Assembly: GCA_002238685.1 (NCBI GenBank)
Contig: MPMV01000007.1
Span: forward strand, 1 to 64,000
DNA: 64,000 bases
From: a bacterium EF100-94H03 bin56
Lineage (GTDB): Bacteria > Pseudomonadota > Alphaproteobacteria > SP197
Reading direction: 5' to 3'
Shown here: positions 48,605-58,554 of the stretch, one piece after another
How positions within the stretch are numbered: position 1 is the first letter of the stretch
Layout of the letters: every line of letters begins with the position of its first letter
The notes under the pieces: model-generated
The model's database searches: none
Told to the model about the DNA's origin: nothing
The model's input: the letters and a program-made list of their open reading frames with translations, nothing else
Made by a program: the position numbers and the translations under genes

Positions 48605-49383
48605 AGGACCTTCTCCTGGCCATCGATGCAGGCAACACGAACACGGTGTTTGCCGTGTTTCGGAACAGTGATCTTGTGGGGCAGTGGCGGATCAGCGCCA
48701 ACACCGGACGCACCGCCGATGAGTATGCGGTATGGCTCCACCATCTCCTGGGCCTGAAGGGCCTTGATGCCGGGTCCATCGATGATGCGGTGATCGCAAG
48801 CGTCGTTCCCCACGGCATTCAAGAGCTGAAGCTCCTGTGCCGCCGTCACCATGACTGTGATCCGATTGTCGTGGGAGAGTCGGCACGCCTGGGGCTTCCG
48901 CTCAGGGTCGACATGCCGGACGAGGTGGGTGCGGACCGCCTGGCGAACGTGGTGGGCGCCTGGATGCGCCTGGGCGGTCCCCTGATCATCATCGACTTTG
49001 GCACCGCAACCACCTTTGACGTCGTCGATGAGGATGGCGGATTCGCCGGGGGGGTCTTTGCCCCGGGGGTCAATCTCGCTCTGGACGCCATGCACCGGAT
49101 TTCCGCCCGGCTGCCGAGAATTGGCATCGAAAGGCCGCAGCGGGTCATCGGCACCAACACGGTCAGCTGCATGCAATCGGGCGCCTACTGGGGTTATGTG
49201 AGCCTTATCGAGGGTGTCGTCAGTCGAATTCGCGCCGAGTACGGCAAGCCGATGAAAGTTGTGGCGACCGGCGGCCTGGCGCCCCTGTTCGATGCGGCGA
49301 CCGACAGTATCGACAGCTTTGATCCCGATATCACCGTCCACGGTCTGCTGGAAATCTGGCGGCGCACGAGAGAGTGCTCTTGA
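48601..49383 (+). CDS. coaX: Type III pantothenate kinase
   Basis: A 260-residue kinase for the first step of coenzyme A synthesis. Conserved LLAIDAGNTNTVFAVF (phosphate-binding), DEVGADRLANVVGA, IIDFGTATTFDVV and GGVFAPGVNLALDAM are visible. The ATG at 48601 overlaps the birA stop; the upstream open frame lies in birA. It overlaps the RNase J gene by 10 bp. Confidence 0.94.
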   Translation: MKDLLLAIDAGNTNTVFAVFRNSDLVGQWRISANTGRTADEYAVWLHHLLGLKGLDAGSIDDAVIASVVPHGIQELKLLCRRHHDCDPIVVGESARLGLPLRVDMPDEVGADRLANVVGAWMRLGGPLIIIDFGTATTFDVVDEDGGFAGGVFAPGVNLALDAMHRISARLPRIGIERPQRVIGTNTVSCMQSGAYWGYVSLIEGVVSRIRAEYGKPMKVVATGGLAPLFDAATDSIDSFDPDITVHGLLEIWRRTRECS

Positions 49384-51020
49384 CACATCCCCTGCATTTC
49401 CTGCCCTTGGGCGGTTCCGGCGAAATCGGCATGAATCTCAATCTCTACGAGTACGGTGGCTCGTGGCTGATGTGCGATCTTGGTGTGACGTTTGCCGGTG
49501 AGGAACTTCCCGGCATCGATCTCGTGATGCCCGACATCTCCTACATCGCGGAGCGCCGCCAGCATCTCCTCGGTCTCGTCCTCACCCACGCCCACGAGGA
49601 TCACATGGGCGCGGTGCCCTACCTGTGGCCCCTTCTGGAATGTCCGGTCTACGCCACGCCCTTTACCGCCGCCTTGCTCGCCGAGAAACTCCATGAGGGG
49701 GCGGACGGCATCCACGAGTTGGACATCCATATCATCGATCCGGGAAGCACGCTCGAGCTGGGCCCCTTTTCCATTGCCCTCCATGGCCTCACGCACTCGA
49801 TTCCCGAGCCCAATGCCCTCGTTCTCGACACGCCTGCCGGCCGCATCATGCACACCGGCGACTGGAAACTCGATCCGGAACCGCTGATCTCGGATCCGGT
49901 GGACGAAGAGGCGATCAGGAAGAGCGGTGATTCTGGCATCCTTGCCATGGTGTGCGATTCTACCAACGTGTTTCGGCCCGGCACCTCCGGCTCGGAAGCC
50001 GACGTGAGGAGCAGTCTTGTTGACGAGGTCGCCGGACGGCGCGGCCGTGTCGCCGTCACCACCTTTGCCAGCAACCTGACCCGTCTGCTCTCCATCCACC
50101 GGGCGGCCGAGGCCAATGGCCGCCGGTGTGTGGCGCTGGGGCGTTCCATGTGGCGCATCATCAAGTGTGCCAGGCAGACGGGCTACCTGCCGCCCGATAC
50201 ACACTTCATGTCCGACAGGGACGCACGCCACCTCGATCCTGACAAGGTACTCTACATGCTGACCGGCAGTCAGGGAGAGCCCAACGCCGCGTTGTCACGG
50301 ATCGCCGAAGGCAATCATCAGACGGTGACGCTGGAGGCCGGTGACCACGTCATCTTTTCCTCGAAGATCATCCCGGGAAACGAGCGGGCGATCTTCGATC
50401 TCATCAACCGCCTGACACATCTTGGAATCGAGACCGTCACGGAGGATGAGAAGTTTGTTCATGTTTCCGGCCATCCCAACCGGGAAGAACTGGAGCGCAT
50501 GTATGCTCTCGTACGACCGCGCTACGCCATCCCGGTTCATGGCGAAATCCGTCATCTCAAGGAGCACGCCACTCTGGCCGAGTCCCTTGGTGTCGAACCG
50601 GTGAGGGGCGTGGCGAATGGATCCCTGGTCCGGCTGGCGCCCGGCACCCCCTCGATTGTCCAAACGGTCAACCATGGCCGGGTTGCCTGGACCGGACGAC
50701 GCGCTGTTCCCGTCAATGGTCCACTGATTCGCGAACGGCGTGACGTCATGGCATGCGGCGTGGTGATCATCACTCTGGTGGTGGATCACGAAGGGGACCT
50801 TGCCGCCGACCCGCACGTGATACTCATGGGCCTGGGCGAGGAACCCGATATCGCACTTTCGATTGCCGATGACGCGGCCGACACCTTCGAGGATCTTCGC
50901 CCGCGCGAGAAGATGATGGACGAAGACATCACGCGGGCGTTGCGGCGTATCCCCCGCCGCTGGCTTGCCGGAACACGGGTGCGCCGCCCGGTGACAAGGG
51001 TCACCATCATCAGGATCTGA
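49374..51020 (+). CDS. rnj: Ribonuclease J
   Basis: A 548-residue metallo-beta-lactamase/beta-CASP ribonuclease with 5'-3' exo- and possibly endonuclease activity. The HxHxDH motif is THAHEDHMGAVPYL, the HTGDWKLDP and CDSTN segments carry further metal ligands, and the C-terminal SGHPNREELERMY and IPVHGEIRHLKEHA are family-typical. It starts with GTG at 49374 inside coaX; a TTG two codons later is an alternative. The nuoN-birA-coaX-rnj order is common in alphaproteobacteria. Confidence 0.93.
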   Translation: MLLTHPLHFLPLGGSGEIGMNLNLYEYGGSWLMCDLGVTFAGEELPGIDLVMPDISYIAERRQHLLGLVLTHAHEDHMGAVPYLWPLLECPVYATPFTAALLAEKLHEGADGIHELDIHIIDPGSTLELGPFSIALHGLTHSIPEPNALVLDTPAGRIMHTGDWKLDPEPLISDPVDEEAIRKSGDSGILAMVCDSTNVFRPGTSGSEADVRSSLVDEVAGRRGRVAVTTFASNLTRLLSIHRAAEANGRRCVALGRSMWRIIKCARQTGYLPPDTHFMSDRDARHLDPDKVLYMLTGSQGEPNAALSRIAEGNHQTVTLEAGDHVIFSSKIIPGNERAIFDLINRLTHLGIETVTEDEKFVHVSGHPNREELERMYALVRPRYAIPVHGEIRHLKEHATLAESLGVEPVRGVANGSLVRLAPGTPSIVQTVNHGRVAWTGRRAVPVNGPLIRERRDVMACGVVIITLVVDHEGDLAADPHVILMGLGEEPDIALSIADDAADTFEDLRPREKMMDEDITRALRRIPRRWLAGTRVRRPVTRVTIIRI

Positions 51021-51055
51021 AATCCCCGACACATCCACGCAAGGGAAGGAATCAC

Positions 51056-51460
51056 ATGATCGGCAGACTGAACCATGTTGCCATAGCGGTGCCGGACCTT
51101 GCTGCCGCCAGGGCACTCTACCGCGAGACACTCGCAGCGACGGTATCGGAGCCGGTTGACCAGCCCGACCACGGCGTCACGACGGTCTTCGTCGATCTTC
51201 CCAACACCAGGATCGAGCTTCTTGGTGTTCTGGGTGATCAGTCGCCGATAGCTGCCTTCCTGGAGCGCCATCCGGCAGGGGGCATGCATCATGTCTGCTA
51301 CGAGGTCGATGACATTCGTGGTGCCCGGGATCGTATCGTCTCGGCGGGCGGGCGTATCATCGGCGATGGCGAACCCAGGACCGGTGCCCATGGAAAGCCG
51401 GTTCTGTTCCTCCATCCCAGGGACTTCTGTGGCACTCTGATCGAACTGGAAGAAGCCTGA
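51056..51460 (+). CDS. mce: Methylmalonyl-CoA epimerase
   Basis: A 134-residue vicinal-oxygen-chelate enzyme interconverting (2R)- and (2S)-methylmalonyl-CoA in propionate metabolism. LNHVAIAVPDLAAARALYR, RIELLGVLG, GGMHHVCYEVDDI and VLFLHPRDFCGTLIELEE give the paired metal ligands. GGAAGGA precedes the ATG. The position after rnj is conserved in alphaproteobacteria. Confidence 0.92.
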   Translation: MIGRLNHVAIAVPDLAAARALYRETLAATVSEPVDQPDHGVTTVFVDLPNTRIELLGVLGDQSPIAAFLERHPAGGMHHVCYEVDDIRGARDRIVSAGGRIIGDGEPRTGAHGKPVLFLHPRDFCGTLIELEEA

Positions 51461-51519
51461 GTCTTCGCGCGGGCGAACAACAGGGATATCCGGCAATCAA
51501 GGGGGAGGTGATGTGAACC

Positions 51520-51774
51520 ATGTCGCTCTTCGGGCTGATCGTCGTCTTTGTGTGCGTTTGGTGGGTGGTGTTCTTCGCCGCCCTGCCCATCGGGGTCAGC
51601 CGCCAGAAGCGGGTGGCCGAAGGACACGACCCCGGGGCGCCCGCCGAACCGATGCTGTTGAAAAAGGCCCTGTGGACGACAGCCATCACCAGTGTTTTCG
51701 TCGGTGCTGCAGCCGTCTTCGAGGCGGCGAACATCACGGACTTCGGCGCCTGGTTCATCGGACTGCCGTCATGA
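51520..51774 (+). CDS. DUF1467 family small membrane protein
   Basis: An 84-residue protein with two hydrophobic spans (residues 4-25 and about 52-75). VWWVVFFAALPIGV near the N-terminus is characteristic of DUF1467, a family of unknown function found after mce in alphaproteobacteria. GGGAGGT lies upstream of the ATG. Its stop overlaps the tag start by 4 bp. Confidence 0.85.
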   Translation: MSLFGLIVVFVCVWWVVFFAALPIGVSRQKRVAEGHDPGAPAEPMLLKKALWTTAITSVFVGAAAVFEAANITDFGAWFIGLPS

Positions 51775-52334
51775 CCGAAAGCTATTGCACCTTTGCTCCG
51801 GGCGATCCCGTGCACCGCTCCTACCATGACAGCGAGTACGGGTTTCCGGTCAGCGGAGACAACGAGCTTTTCGAGAGACTCGTTCTCGAGATCAACCAGG
51901 CCGGGCTGTCATGGGCGCTCATCCTGAAAAAGCGTGCAGCATTTGTCCGGGCCTTCGACGGATTCGACATCGATACCGTCGCCGCCTACTCACAAGAGGA
52001 CGTCGACCGGCTCATGGGGGACAGCGGCATCATCCGCAACCGGCGCAAGATCGAGGCCGCCATCGTCAATGCGCAGCGTCTCGTGGGCCTGCGGGCGCTC
52101 CATGGCGGGTTTCATGGATGGCTGGAAGCGCACCATCCGCTCGATCACGCCGCGTGGACGCGGCTCTTCAGGCAAACATTCGTTTTCACCGGTCCCCTTG
52201 TCGTCGAGGAATTCCTGTTGTCCACCGGCTACCTTCCCGGCGCCCACTGCGACGATTGCCCGGTTCAGGCAAGGATCCTGAAGGCCCGTCCAGCTTGGAT
52301 CGACTGCCATGACAAGACGGCGCCGGATGGCTAG
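51771..52334 (+). CDS. tag: DNA-3-methyladenine glycosylase I
   Basis: A 187-residue base-excision repair enzyme removing 3-methyladenine. YHDSEYGFPV, LFERLVLEINQAGLSWALILKKR, GIIRNRRKIEAAI and the C-terminal HCDDCPVQ, with Cys/His zinc ligands, match the family. The start overlaps the DUF1467 stop (ATGA). It is interposed between DUF1467 and proS, which are usually adjacent or nearly so. Confidence 0.93.
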   Translation: MTESYCTFAPGDPVHRSYHDSEYGFPVSGDNELFERLVLEINQAGLSWALILKKRAAFVRAFDGFDIDTVAAYSQEDVDRLMGDSGIIRNRRKIEAAIVNAQRLVGLRALHGGFHGWLEAHHPLDHAAWTRLFRQTFVFTGPLVVEEFLLSTGYLPGAHCDDCPVQARILKARPAWIDCHDKTAPDG

Positions 52335-52365
52335 AGTGAACACTTTCCCGAACCCCGGTTGACTC

Positions 52366-53688
52366 ATGCGTCTGACCCGCTATTTCCTGCCAACGCTCAA
52401 GGAAACTCCCGCCGAGGCACAGATTGCCTCGCACCGGCTGATGCTGCGTGCCGGCATGGTCCGCCAGGCTGGCGCCGGTATCTATTCCTGGCTTCCGCTG
52501 GGCTTTCGGGTTCTCAAGCGGATTGAAACAATCGTGCACGAGGAAATGCAAAGGGCCGGTGCCCATGCCGTTCTCATGCCCACCATGCAGCTCGCCGACC
52601 TGTGGCGCGAGAGCGGGCGCTACGATGCGTATGGGCCGGAGATGCTGCGTATCCGGGACCGCCATGGACGCGACATGCTCTATGGACCGACCAATGAGGA
52701 ACAGATTACCCAGATTGTGCGTGACGACATTCAGAGTTACCGTGACCTGCCGCGAAATCTCTATCATATCCAATGGAAGTTCCGGGACGAGATCCGCCCC
52801 CGTTTCGGGGTCATGCGCGGACGCGAGTTCCTCATGAAGGATGCCTATTCATTCGATCTCGACTTCGAATCGGCACGACGTTCCTACAACACCATGTTCG
52901 TCGCCTATCTGAGAACCTATGCGCGCATGGGTCTCAAGGCGATCCCCCTGCAGGCCGACTCCGGTCCCATCGGCGGCGACCTCTCGCACGAGTTTGTCAT
53001 TCTGGCGGCCACCGGCGAAACCAGGGTCCATGCTGACAGGCGCCTGCTCGACATGGATGCCACCTGTTCCGACATCGACTATGACAGCGATCTTGAACCC
53101 GTTGTCACGGGGTGGACATCGCTCTATGCGGCGAGCGACGACAAGCACGACCCGGAAACCGCACCGGTTTCCGGATCAGACCTTCTTGTTGCGCGCGGCA
53201 TCGAGGTTGGCCACATCTTCTACTTCGGCACCAAGTATTCCGAGGCAATGGGGGCCAGCGTCGCGATGCCCGATGGAGAACGGCGGCTATTGCACGGCGG
53301 CTCCTATGGCATTGGCGTCTCGCGCCTTGCCGGCGCGATCATAGAGGCCTGCCATGACGACGCCGGAATCATCTGGCCGGCCAGTGTTGCCCCCTTCGAT
53401 GCCGGTATCGTAAATCTCAAGACCGGAGATCCACGCTGTGATTCCATGGCGGCCACCATGGAGCAGCGTCTCGATGCCGCTGGTCTCGAGGTGCTCCACG
53501 ATGATCGCGACGAGAGGGCAGGGGTAAAATTCTCCGACATGGACCTCATCGGTCTTCCCTGGCAGATCATCATCGGCCCACGTGGAGCGGCATCCTCCAG
53601 GGTGGAACTCAAGCGCCGCGCCGATGGCCAGCGTGTGGACCTGTCGCTGGACGATGCCGTTCCCTGCATCCTCGATTCACACACGTGA
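52366..53688 (+). CDS. proS: Proline--tRNA ligase, short alphaproteobacterial type
   Basis: A 440-residue class II aminoacyl-tRNA synthetase. Motif 2 region [27 protein letters not shown] and motif 3 [17 protein letters not shown] are present, with a C-terminal anticodon-binding domain. The insertion editing domain of long bacterial ProRS (about 570 residues) is absent, as usual in alphaproteobacteria. The stop overlaps the lolC start. Confidence 0.95.
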   Translation: MRLTRYFLPTLKETPAEAQIASHRLMLRAGMVRQAGAGIYSWLPLGFRVLKRIETIVHEEMQRAGAHAVLMPTMQLADLWRESGRYDAYGPEMLRIRDRHGRDMLYGPTNEEQITQIVRDDIQSYRDLPRNLYHIQWKFRDEIRPRFGVMRGREFLMKDAYSFDLDFESARRSYNTMFVAYLRTYARMGLKAIPLQADSGPIGGDLSHEFVILAATGETRVHADRRLLDMDATCSDIDYDSDLEPVVTGWTSLYAASDDKHDPETAPVSGSDLLVARGIEVGHIFYFGTKYSEAMGASVAMPDGERRLLHGGSYGIGVSRLAGAIIEACHDDAGIIWPASVAPFDAGIVNLKTGDPRCDSMAATMEQRLDAAGLEVLHDDRDERAGVKFSDMDLIGLPWQIIIGPRGAASSRVELKRRADGQRVDLSLDDAVPCILDSHT

Positions 53689-54929
53689 TCGGAACATTCG
53701 AACTGACGGTAGCCCTGCGCTACCTGAAATCCCGACGCCAGGAAGGATTCATCTCGGTCACCGCCGGGTTCTCTCTTGTCGGCATCTGTCTCGGCGTGGG
53801 TGCCCTCATCATCGTCATGTCGGTGATGAACGGATTTCGTCACGAACTCATCACACAGATCCTCGGATTCAAGGGCCATGTCACCATTGTCGCGCCCGCC
53901 GGCGGTCTTGCCGGTTATGACGCACTTGCAAGCGACGTGGCGGCGCATCCTGATGTCATCCTTGCCGCGCCCGTGGTCGAGGGCCAGGTGCTCGCATCAT
54001 CGCGTCGTGCCCATGCCGGCGTGATCGTTCGCGGACTGACGGCGGATGATCTTGCCGCCAAGCCGCTGATTGCCGACAACATGATCGCCGGCTCGCTTGA
54101 TGGATCCGGCATCATCGCCGGCTCCAGGCTGATGCGCCGCCTTGGCCTCAAGCTCGGCGACTCGATGACGCTTCTCTCGCCGCGTGGGCTGCCCACGGCA
54201 CTTGGCACCATGCCACGGTCTGTCTCATGGCCGGTGGTGGGTGTCTTCGAGGTCGGCATGTACGAGTTCGATTCCGGCGTTGTCTTCGTGCCGTTCGGGA
54301 TGGCGCAGACCTATTTCCGTCTGGAGGACCGGGTGACCGAGATCGAGGTCATGGTCACGCTCCCGGAAGAACCGACGGCCACGGCGGCGGATATTCGTCG
54401 CATCGTGGCCGATACCGGTCTGCCGGGGGTTGTCGTCGTGGACTGGCAACAGACCAACCGCCACCTCTATGGCGCCCTTCAGGTGGAACGCGACGTGATG
54501 TTCCTCATCCTGACGCTCATCATCCTTGTCGCCGCCTTCAACATCATCTCCTCTCTCATCCTCCTCGTGAAGGACAAGAACGGTGACATCGCCATCATGC
54601 GCACCATGGGCGCGACACGTGGCAGCGTCATGCGCATCTTCCTTGTGACCGGATCGGCCATCGGCATTGCCGGGACTCTTGCCGGCGCCGTGATCGGTGT
54701 CCTGTTCTGTCTCCACATCGAGGAAATCCGCCAACTGATCCAGACACTCATCGGTCTCGAACTTTTCCCCGCCGAGGTCTATTTCCTGTCCCGTCTGCCG
54801 GCGCGGCTCGACTGGCCGGAAGTCGTGACCATCTCCCTGATGGCCCTGGGCCTTGCCTTTCTCGCCTCCCTCTATCCCGCCTGGCGGGCGGCACGCATCG
54901 AACCCGCCGATGCCCTGCGCTATGAGTGA
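53685..54929 (+). CDS. lolC: Lipoprotein-releasing ABC transporter permease (LolC/LolE family)
   Basis: A 414-residue permease with an N-terminal membrane span, a large periplasmic domain and three C-terminal spans (FtsX fold). [39 protein letters not shown] and ADALRYE at the C-terminus are typical. It starts with GTG overlapping the proS stop. With LolD it extracts lipoproteins from the inner membrane for transfer to LolA. Only one permease gene is present, suggesting a homodimer (LolF-type). Confidence 0.92.
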   Translation: MIGTFELTVALRYLKSRRQEGFISVTAGFSLVGICLGVGALIIVMSVMNGFRHELITQILGFKGHVTIVAPAGGLAGYDALASDVAAHPDVILAAPVVEGQVLASSRRAHAGVIVRGLTADDLAAKPLIADNMIAGSLDGSGIIAGSRLMRRLGLKLGDSMTLLSPRGLPTALGTMPRSVSWPVVGVFEVGMYEFDSGVVFVPFGMAQTYFRLEDRVTEIEVMVTLPEEPTATAADIRRIVADTGLPGVVVVDWQQTNRHLYGALQVERDVMFLILTLIILVAAFNIISSLILLVKDKNGDIAIMRTMGATRGSVMRIFLVTGSAIGIAGTLAGAVIGVLFCLHIEEIRQLIQTLIGLELFPAEVYFLSRLPARLDWPEVVTISLMALGLAFLASLYPAWRAARIEPADALRYE

Positions 54930-55596
54930 AACCATCCTCGAACTCAAACGCGTGGGACGCACGTTCGTCCAGGGCGGACGCACGGTCACCGCGCTCTGCG
55001 AGGCGAGCCTGAGCCTTGCCAGGGGTGAGACGGTCGCTCTCGTGGGACCTTCAGGTGCAGGCAAGTCGACACTGCTCTACATTGCCGGGCTTCTCGAACG
55101 TGCCGATGCCGGGGATATCACCATCCAGGGTGTCGACTGCAACCGCCTGGGTGACCGCGAGCGCACCGCGCTCAGGCGGCGAAACCTGGGCTTCATCTAC
55201 CAGTTCCATCACCTCTTGCCGGAGTTCTCGGCACTGGAGAATGTTGTGATCCCGCAGCTGATCGGCGGCGTTGATCGCGTGACCGCCCGCAGGCGGGCGC
55301 ATGAACTCCTGGAACATCTCGGACTTGCCGAGCGCCTAGACCATCGTCCGGCCCGGCTGTCCGGAGGTGAGCAGCAGCGCGTTGCCTTCGCCCGCGCTCT
55401 TGCCAACCGGCCGGCCATTCTCCTGGCCGACGAACCGACTGGCAACCTTGATCCGGAAACGGCGCGCTCAGTCATGGATCGACTCATCACCGAGGTCCGT
55501 GAACGCCATCTCACCGCCCTGGTGGCGACACACAACACGGAACACGCCACGAGACTTGATCGCACCGTACGTCTCGTCGATGGCACGCTTGCCTGA
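54922..55596 (+). CDS. lolD: Lipoprotein-releasing system ATP-binding protein LolD
   Basis: A 224-residue ABC ATPase. Walker A GPSGAGKSTLL, Q-loop FIYQFHHLLPEFSALENV (the LolD-specific FxxQxHHLLPEF pattern), signature LSGGEQQR and Walker B ILLADEPTGNLD are present. It overlaps lolC by 8 bp. In related genomes dnaE usually follows closely; here 7.4 kb intervene. Confidence 0.95.
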   Translation: MSETILELKRVGRTFVQGGRTVTALCEASLSLARGETVALVGPSGAGKSTLLYIAGLLERADAGDITIQGVDCNRLGDRERTALRRRNLGFIYQFHHLLPEFSALENVVIPQLIGGVDRVTARRRAHELLEHLGLAERLDHRPARLSGGEQQRVAFARALANRPAILLADEPTGNLDPETARSVMDRLITEVRERHLTALVATHNTEHATRLDRTVRLVDGTLA

Positions 55597-56361
55597 AACC
55601 TGCACCCCGTCGGTGGCCGTCCGCGCAGGAACGGTGGAGCAGGTACAGGGGATTGCAGTGTGCCATGATCACGATGGACGTTCGCGCACGAGCGGTCGGA
55701 AGGATCATTGACGCACGGTGAGAAATGCCCAATTCGAAGCAGGTCGCTGTTGCTTCAATCTGTGCAGAGATTCCATGGGAGCTCCACGCAGACAGCGGAT
55801 TTGCTGATTGGCGGCACGATGTTGGTGGCGGTCAGAAAGCGCGGCACATTGGCCTTGAAGCGCAGCTTGGTGTGATGCTCTTGTGGTCCGGATCGTTTTG
55901 TTCCCCATAGTGATGATCCTGTCGGGTTCGTCCGGCGGGCCGGGCCAAACTGAAACGATGCGGCAGTGGATGCCTGTACAGGTTCAGGCCTCGTTTGAAC
56001 TGTGCACGCCTGTTCTCCTGTCCTTGTCCGAAAGACTGTTGAGCGTTGACATCCTCGCACCCAGGGGCAACCCGATGATTCGCTGCACCACCAGTGTCTC
56101 AACATCATGCCCGGTAGGCCCGGGGTCACCGAACTTGAGAAAGACCGGAGTATGTGCACGCACGCAGCTTGATGGGGTTGCGGTCACGGAGGCTGGGGGA
56201 CGATGCGCGTGAAGCGCTATCTCGTCAACAACACGGAAGATCGGTTCGTCTGCGTGATCTCTCGCCAGGACCCAGGATTCTCGAAGGCAGGAAAATGATC
56301 GCCGACTGTCGGTCAGTCGCCCGTTTTCCCTTGAGAATCACGCATGATGTCGTGTCACCTG
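55597..56361. other. 765-bp stretch without a convincing gene
   Basis: Short open frames on both strands were examined (for example 55883-56212 plus, 55755-56159 minus). None has a family-like sequence, a good ribosome-binding site or neighbour support. Composition looks less GC-biased than the flanking genes. It may be the decayed left edge of the inserted cassette. One small hairpin lies at 56303-56319. Confidence 0.5.
56303..56319. terminator. Possible bidirectional terminator after the histidine kinase gene
   Basis: CGACTG and CAGTCG flank a 5-nt loop. TTTT follows on the plus strand (56324-56327), and a short T-run follows a few bases later on the minus strand, about 45 bp past the kinase stop. 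The stem is short. Confidence 0.3.
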
Positions 56362-57681
56362 TCACGGGTGGAAGGTGCTCGTTGCGTCCGGGCGCCCGCC
56401 AGGGGATCGCCATCGTCCGGCGAGCAGTGACAACGGATGAGTCTGACGACGCGGCAGGCGAAGCGTCAGACGCACGCTGACCTCGTCGCCGGGCGCAAGG
56501 TTGTCGAGCGCGATCCTGCCGCCATGGCGCCACACCACGGATCGCACGATATTGAGGCCAAGTCCCACGTTGCTGCCCCGCACGCGCAGCGAATGACGGC
56601 GTCCAAAGCTCCGCAACACATGGCCGGGAACCCGCTTTCCGTTGTTTTCGATAACAATCGTCACCGTCCTCGCCGTGGCGCGCACGCAGATACGCACCAG
56701 GGGAGGGGATGCCACCCGTGCCGCGGAGGCCGCGTTCACGAGGGCGTTGTCGATGGCCCGCCTGAAGTGCTCTTCCCAGCACTCGATGTCGATAGCATCC
56801 GGGCAGTCCAGGTCGACCTCGACGTCCGTCGGGACATTCATGCCGAGATCGAGAAACAGCGAGCGAAGATGCAGAATCTCGGTCTTGCTCTTGTAGTGTC
56901 CCGGTTCCACCATCTGGATCAGGTAGTCGATGCGGGTTGTGACGGTCCTCATGACCTTCTTTGCCGTCTGCGGATCATGCTCTTCCCGCAACTGCTGGCC
57001 GAGCACATTGACCAACCCGTTCAACATGTTCCTGAGATCATGCCTGATATCCATCATCTGGCGGCGACGGCCGGCATACCACACAACCAGGGCCAACGCG
57101 CCGGCGCTGACCAGGAAGAGGACCAGAATCACGATCGATTTCATCTCGAACGAGTCGTCGTGCACCCATTTGCTTTCGACGATGATGTACGTCTCAACGC
57201 CGTCGCTGTTCTTCGAGGAAGCGTCCTTGTTGACACAATGAATGATCCTGGACGCCGGCACCTTCGCGCGGAGAAAAGGCCATTCTCCTTCCACGGCGGG
57301 CCAGATGCGAAGCCCGTCCCTGGTGCCGTAAGCGCCGTTCGAAGGATCGTCTTTGTTCTGATCAAACACTCCCTCCTCCGGTACGTCCGGTACACCCAGA
57401 ACAACACCATGCATGCCCTCGAACCCCGAATACCTGGCGCTCGAATACCATCGCAATTCAGTGTCAGCGCGAGATTCGACGTAAGACTCCCGGCTTTCCG
57501 ACAAATGCTTCCTGGCGGTGTCACTCAGGTGGCACTTTGCCTGGAACAATTCGTGGATGTTCGAGGGTAACGCCGGCGGAACGGTGACATGCAGCACGTG
57601 CAGGATGGCACCGGCGACGACGAACGAGAGTGCGAGCAGCAGCGGGATCCGGACAACCTTGAACAAAGGGTGCCACTCCAT
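56362..57681 (-). CDS. Membrane sensor histidine kinase with atypical G1 box
   Basis: A 439-residue protein. Membrane spans lie at about residues 11-31 and 183-203, enclosing a periplasmic domain of about 150 residues that I do not recognise. The H-box is DIRHDLRNMLNGL with His214. The ATPase domain has an N-box AIDNALVNAAS and a good G2 box GSNVGLGLNIV. The G1 box, normally DxGxG, reads NNGKRV: Asp is replaced by Asn and the second Gly by Arg, so ATP binding or catalysis may be reduced. The ATG at 57681 overlaps the response-regulator stop (TGATG); a TTG lies one codon upstream. It is the last gene of a minus-strand cassette. Confidence 0.85.
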   Translation of the reverse strand: MEWHPLFKVVRIPLLLALSFVVAGAILHVLHVTVPPALPSNIHELFQAKCHLSDTARKHLSESRESYVESRADTELRWYSSARYSGFEGMHGVVLGVPDVPEEGVFDQNKDDPSNGAYGTRDGLRIWPAVEGEWPFLRAKVPASRIIHCVNKDASSKNSDGVETYIIVESKWVHDDSFEMKSIVILVLFLVSAGALALVVWYAGRRRQMMDIRHDLRNMLNGLVNVLGQQLREEHDPQTAKKVMRTVTTRIDYLIQMVEPGHYKSKTEILHLRSLFLDLGMNVPTDVEVDLDCPDAIDIECWEEHFRRAIDNALVNAASAARVASPPLVRICVRATARTVTIVIENNGKRVPGHVLRSFGRRHSLRVRGSNVGLGLNIVRSVVWRHGGRIALDNLAPGDEVSVRLTLRLPRRQTHPLSLLAGRWRSPGGRPDATSTFHP

Positions 57682-58535
57682 CAATCATTGACCCTCTTGA
57701 CTCTCGCCGCGACCACGTAACCTTCATTGCGCCTGTTCTCGAAGATGCTCTTTTTCTCCGGATCAAGGAGAGTGCGCAACCGGGACACGGGTTGATGAAT
57801 CCAGCTGTTGTCCTCTCCCTGGGTCCGCTGTGTGCCAAGGTGCCAGGGAATCGGGATGGTCGTCTGGTGATGGCCGTCCTTGTAGGCATAGATGGTGTCG
57901 TACCCGACGAGAGTTTCCGGTGGCCTGTCCAGGGCCTCGCGCAAGAACACCTCAAGAAACCAGAGATCGCCTATGCCGCGTGGCGTCGATACCTTGGCGC
58001 GGCCCGGGAGTCGCCGCAGCGACATGGTTCCCGTGTTCAGGATGAAGGCCTTTTCCTGGTTGTCCTGGTGTGCGGGAGAGAACCGGAAGACGGGAGCCCC
58101 TCGCGGCGGAAAGCGTGTTCTGATGACTTCGCAGAGATTCTCGGCGTCGATGGCGGCCTTGGAGAGATAGCCTCCGTCGGCGATGTCGCTGGCAGCCTTG
58201 AAATCGGCCGGGTCGTGATGGATGGCTGTCACCACGATGATCCCCAGGTCGGGATAGGGCTGGTAGAGTTCTTTCAGCTGTCTTGCGAGAGCCCACCGGT
58301 CACTCTCGTAGGGCTCGCCACTTCCCTCGAGATGCAGGTCGAGTACCGCGACGTTGAAGGGGGCACCTCGTGCCTTCTCTTCCGAGAGGAGGTCAAGAGC
58401 GTCCCCGGCCGTCCTCGCGCCAATGGCGAAGAACTCCCGCCTGCGCACGCCCAGCGCACACAATCCCGCCACCCAACCGTTGCGGACGTCATCTTCGTCG
58501 TCGACGATCAGAACCTTGTACTCGTAGCTGTCCAT
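57681..58535 (-). CDS. Response regulator, receiver plus putative winged-helix output domain
   Basis: A 284-residue protein. The receiver domain (about 5-135) has all key residues: Asp12/Asp13, phospho-acceptor Asp66 (AVLDLHLEG), Thr103 (IIVVTAIHH) and Lys126 (GYLSKAA). The C-terminal part ends SRLRTLLDPEKKSIFENRR then NEGYVV, resembling the recognition helix and wing of OmpR/PhoB-type DNA-binding domains (normally SRLRRKL... RGxGYRL). The central part of that domain carries extra sequence (residues about 205-245). The ATG at 58535 starts the receiver fold. It lies 19 bp after the repeat-protein gene and is coupled to the kinase, so it likely controls this operon or envelope functions. Confidence 0.82.
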   Translation of the reverse strand: MDSYEYKVLIVDDEDDVRNGWVAGLCALGVRRREFFAIGARTAGDALDLLSEEKARGAPFNVAVLDLHLEGSGEPYESDRWALARQLKELYQPYPDLGIIVVTAIHHDPADFKAASDIADGGYLSKAAIDAENLCEVIRTRFPPRGAPVFRFSPAHQDNQEKAFILNTGTMSLRRLPGRAKVSTPRGIGDLWFLEVFLREALDRPPETLVGYDTIYAYKDGHHQTTIPIPWHLGTQRTQGEDNSWIHQPVSRLRTLLDPEKKSIFENRRNEGYVVAARVKRVND

Positions 58536-58554
58536 TCGATGCCTCGCACGGTGG

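Noticed and set aside
55883..56212. Plus-strand 109-codon frame after lolD
   Set aside because: No family resemblance, no good ribosome-binding site and overlapping frames on the other strand of similar quality; kept only as a gene-free interval.
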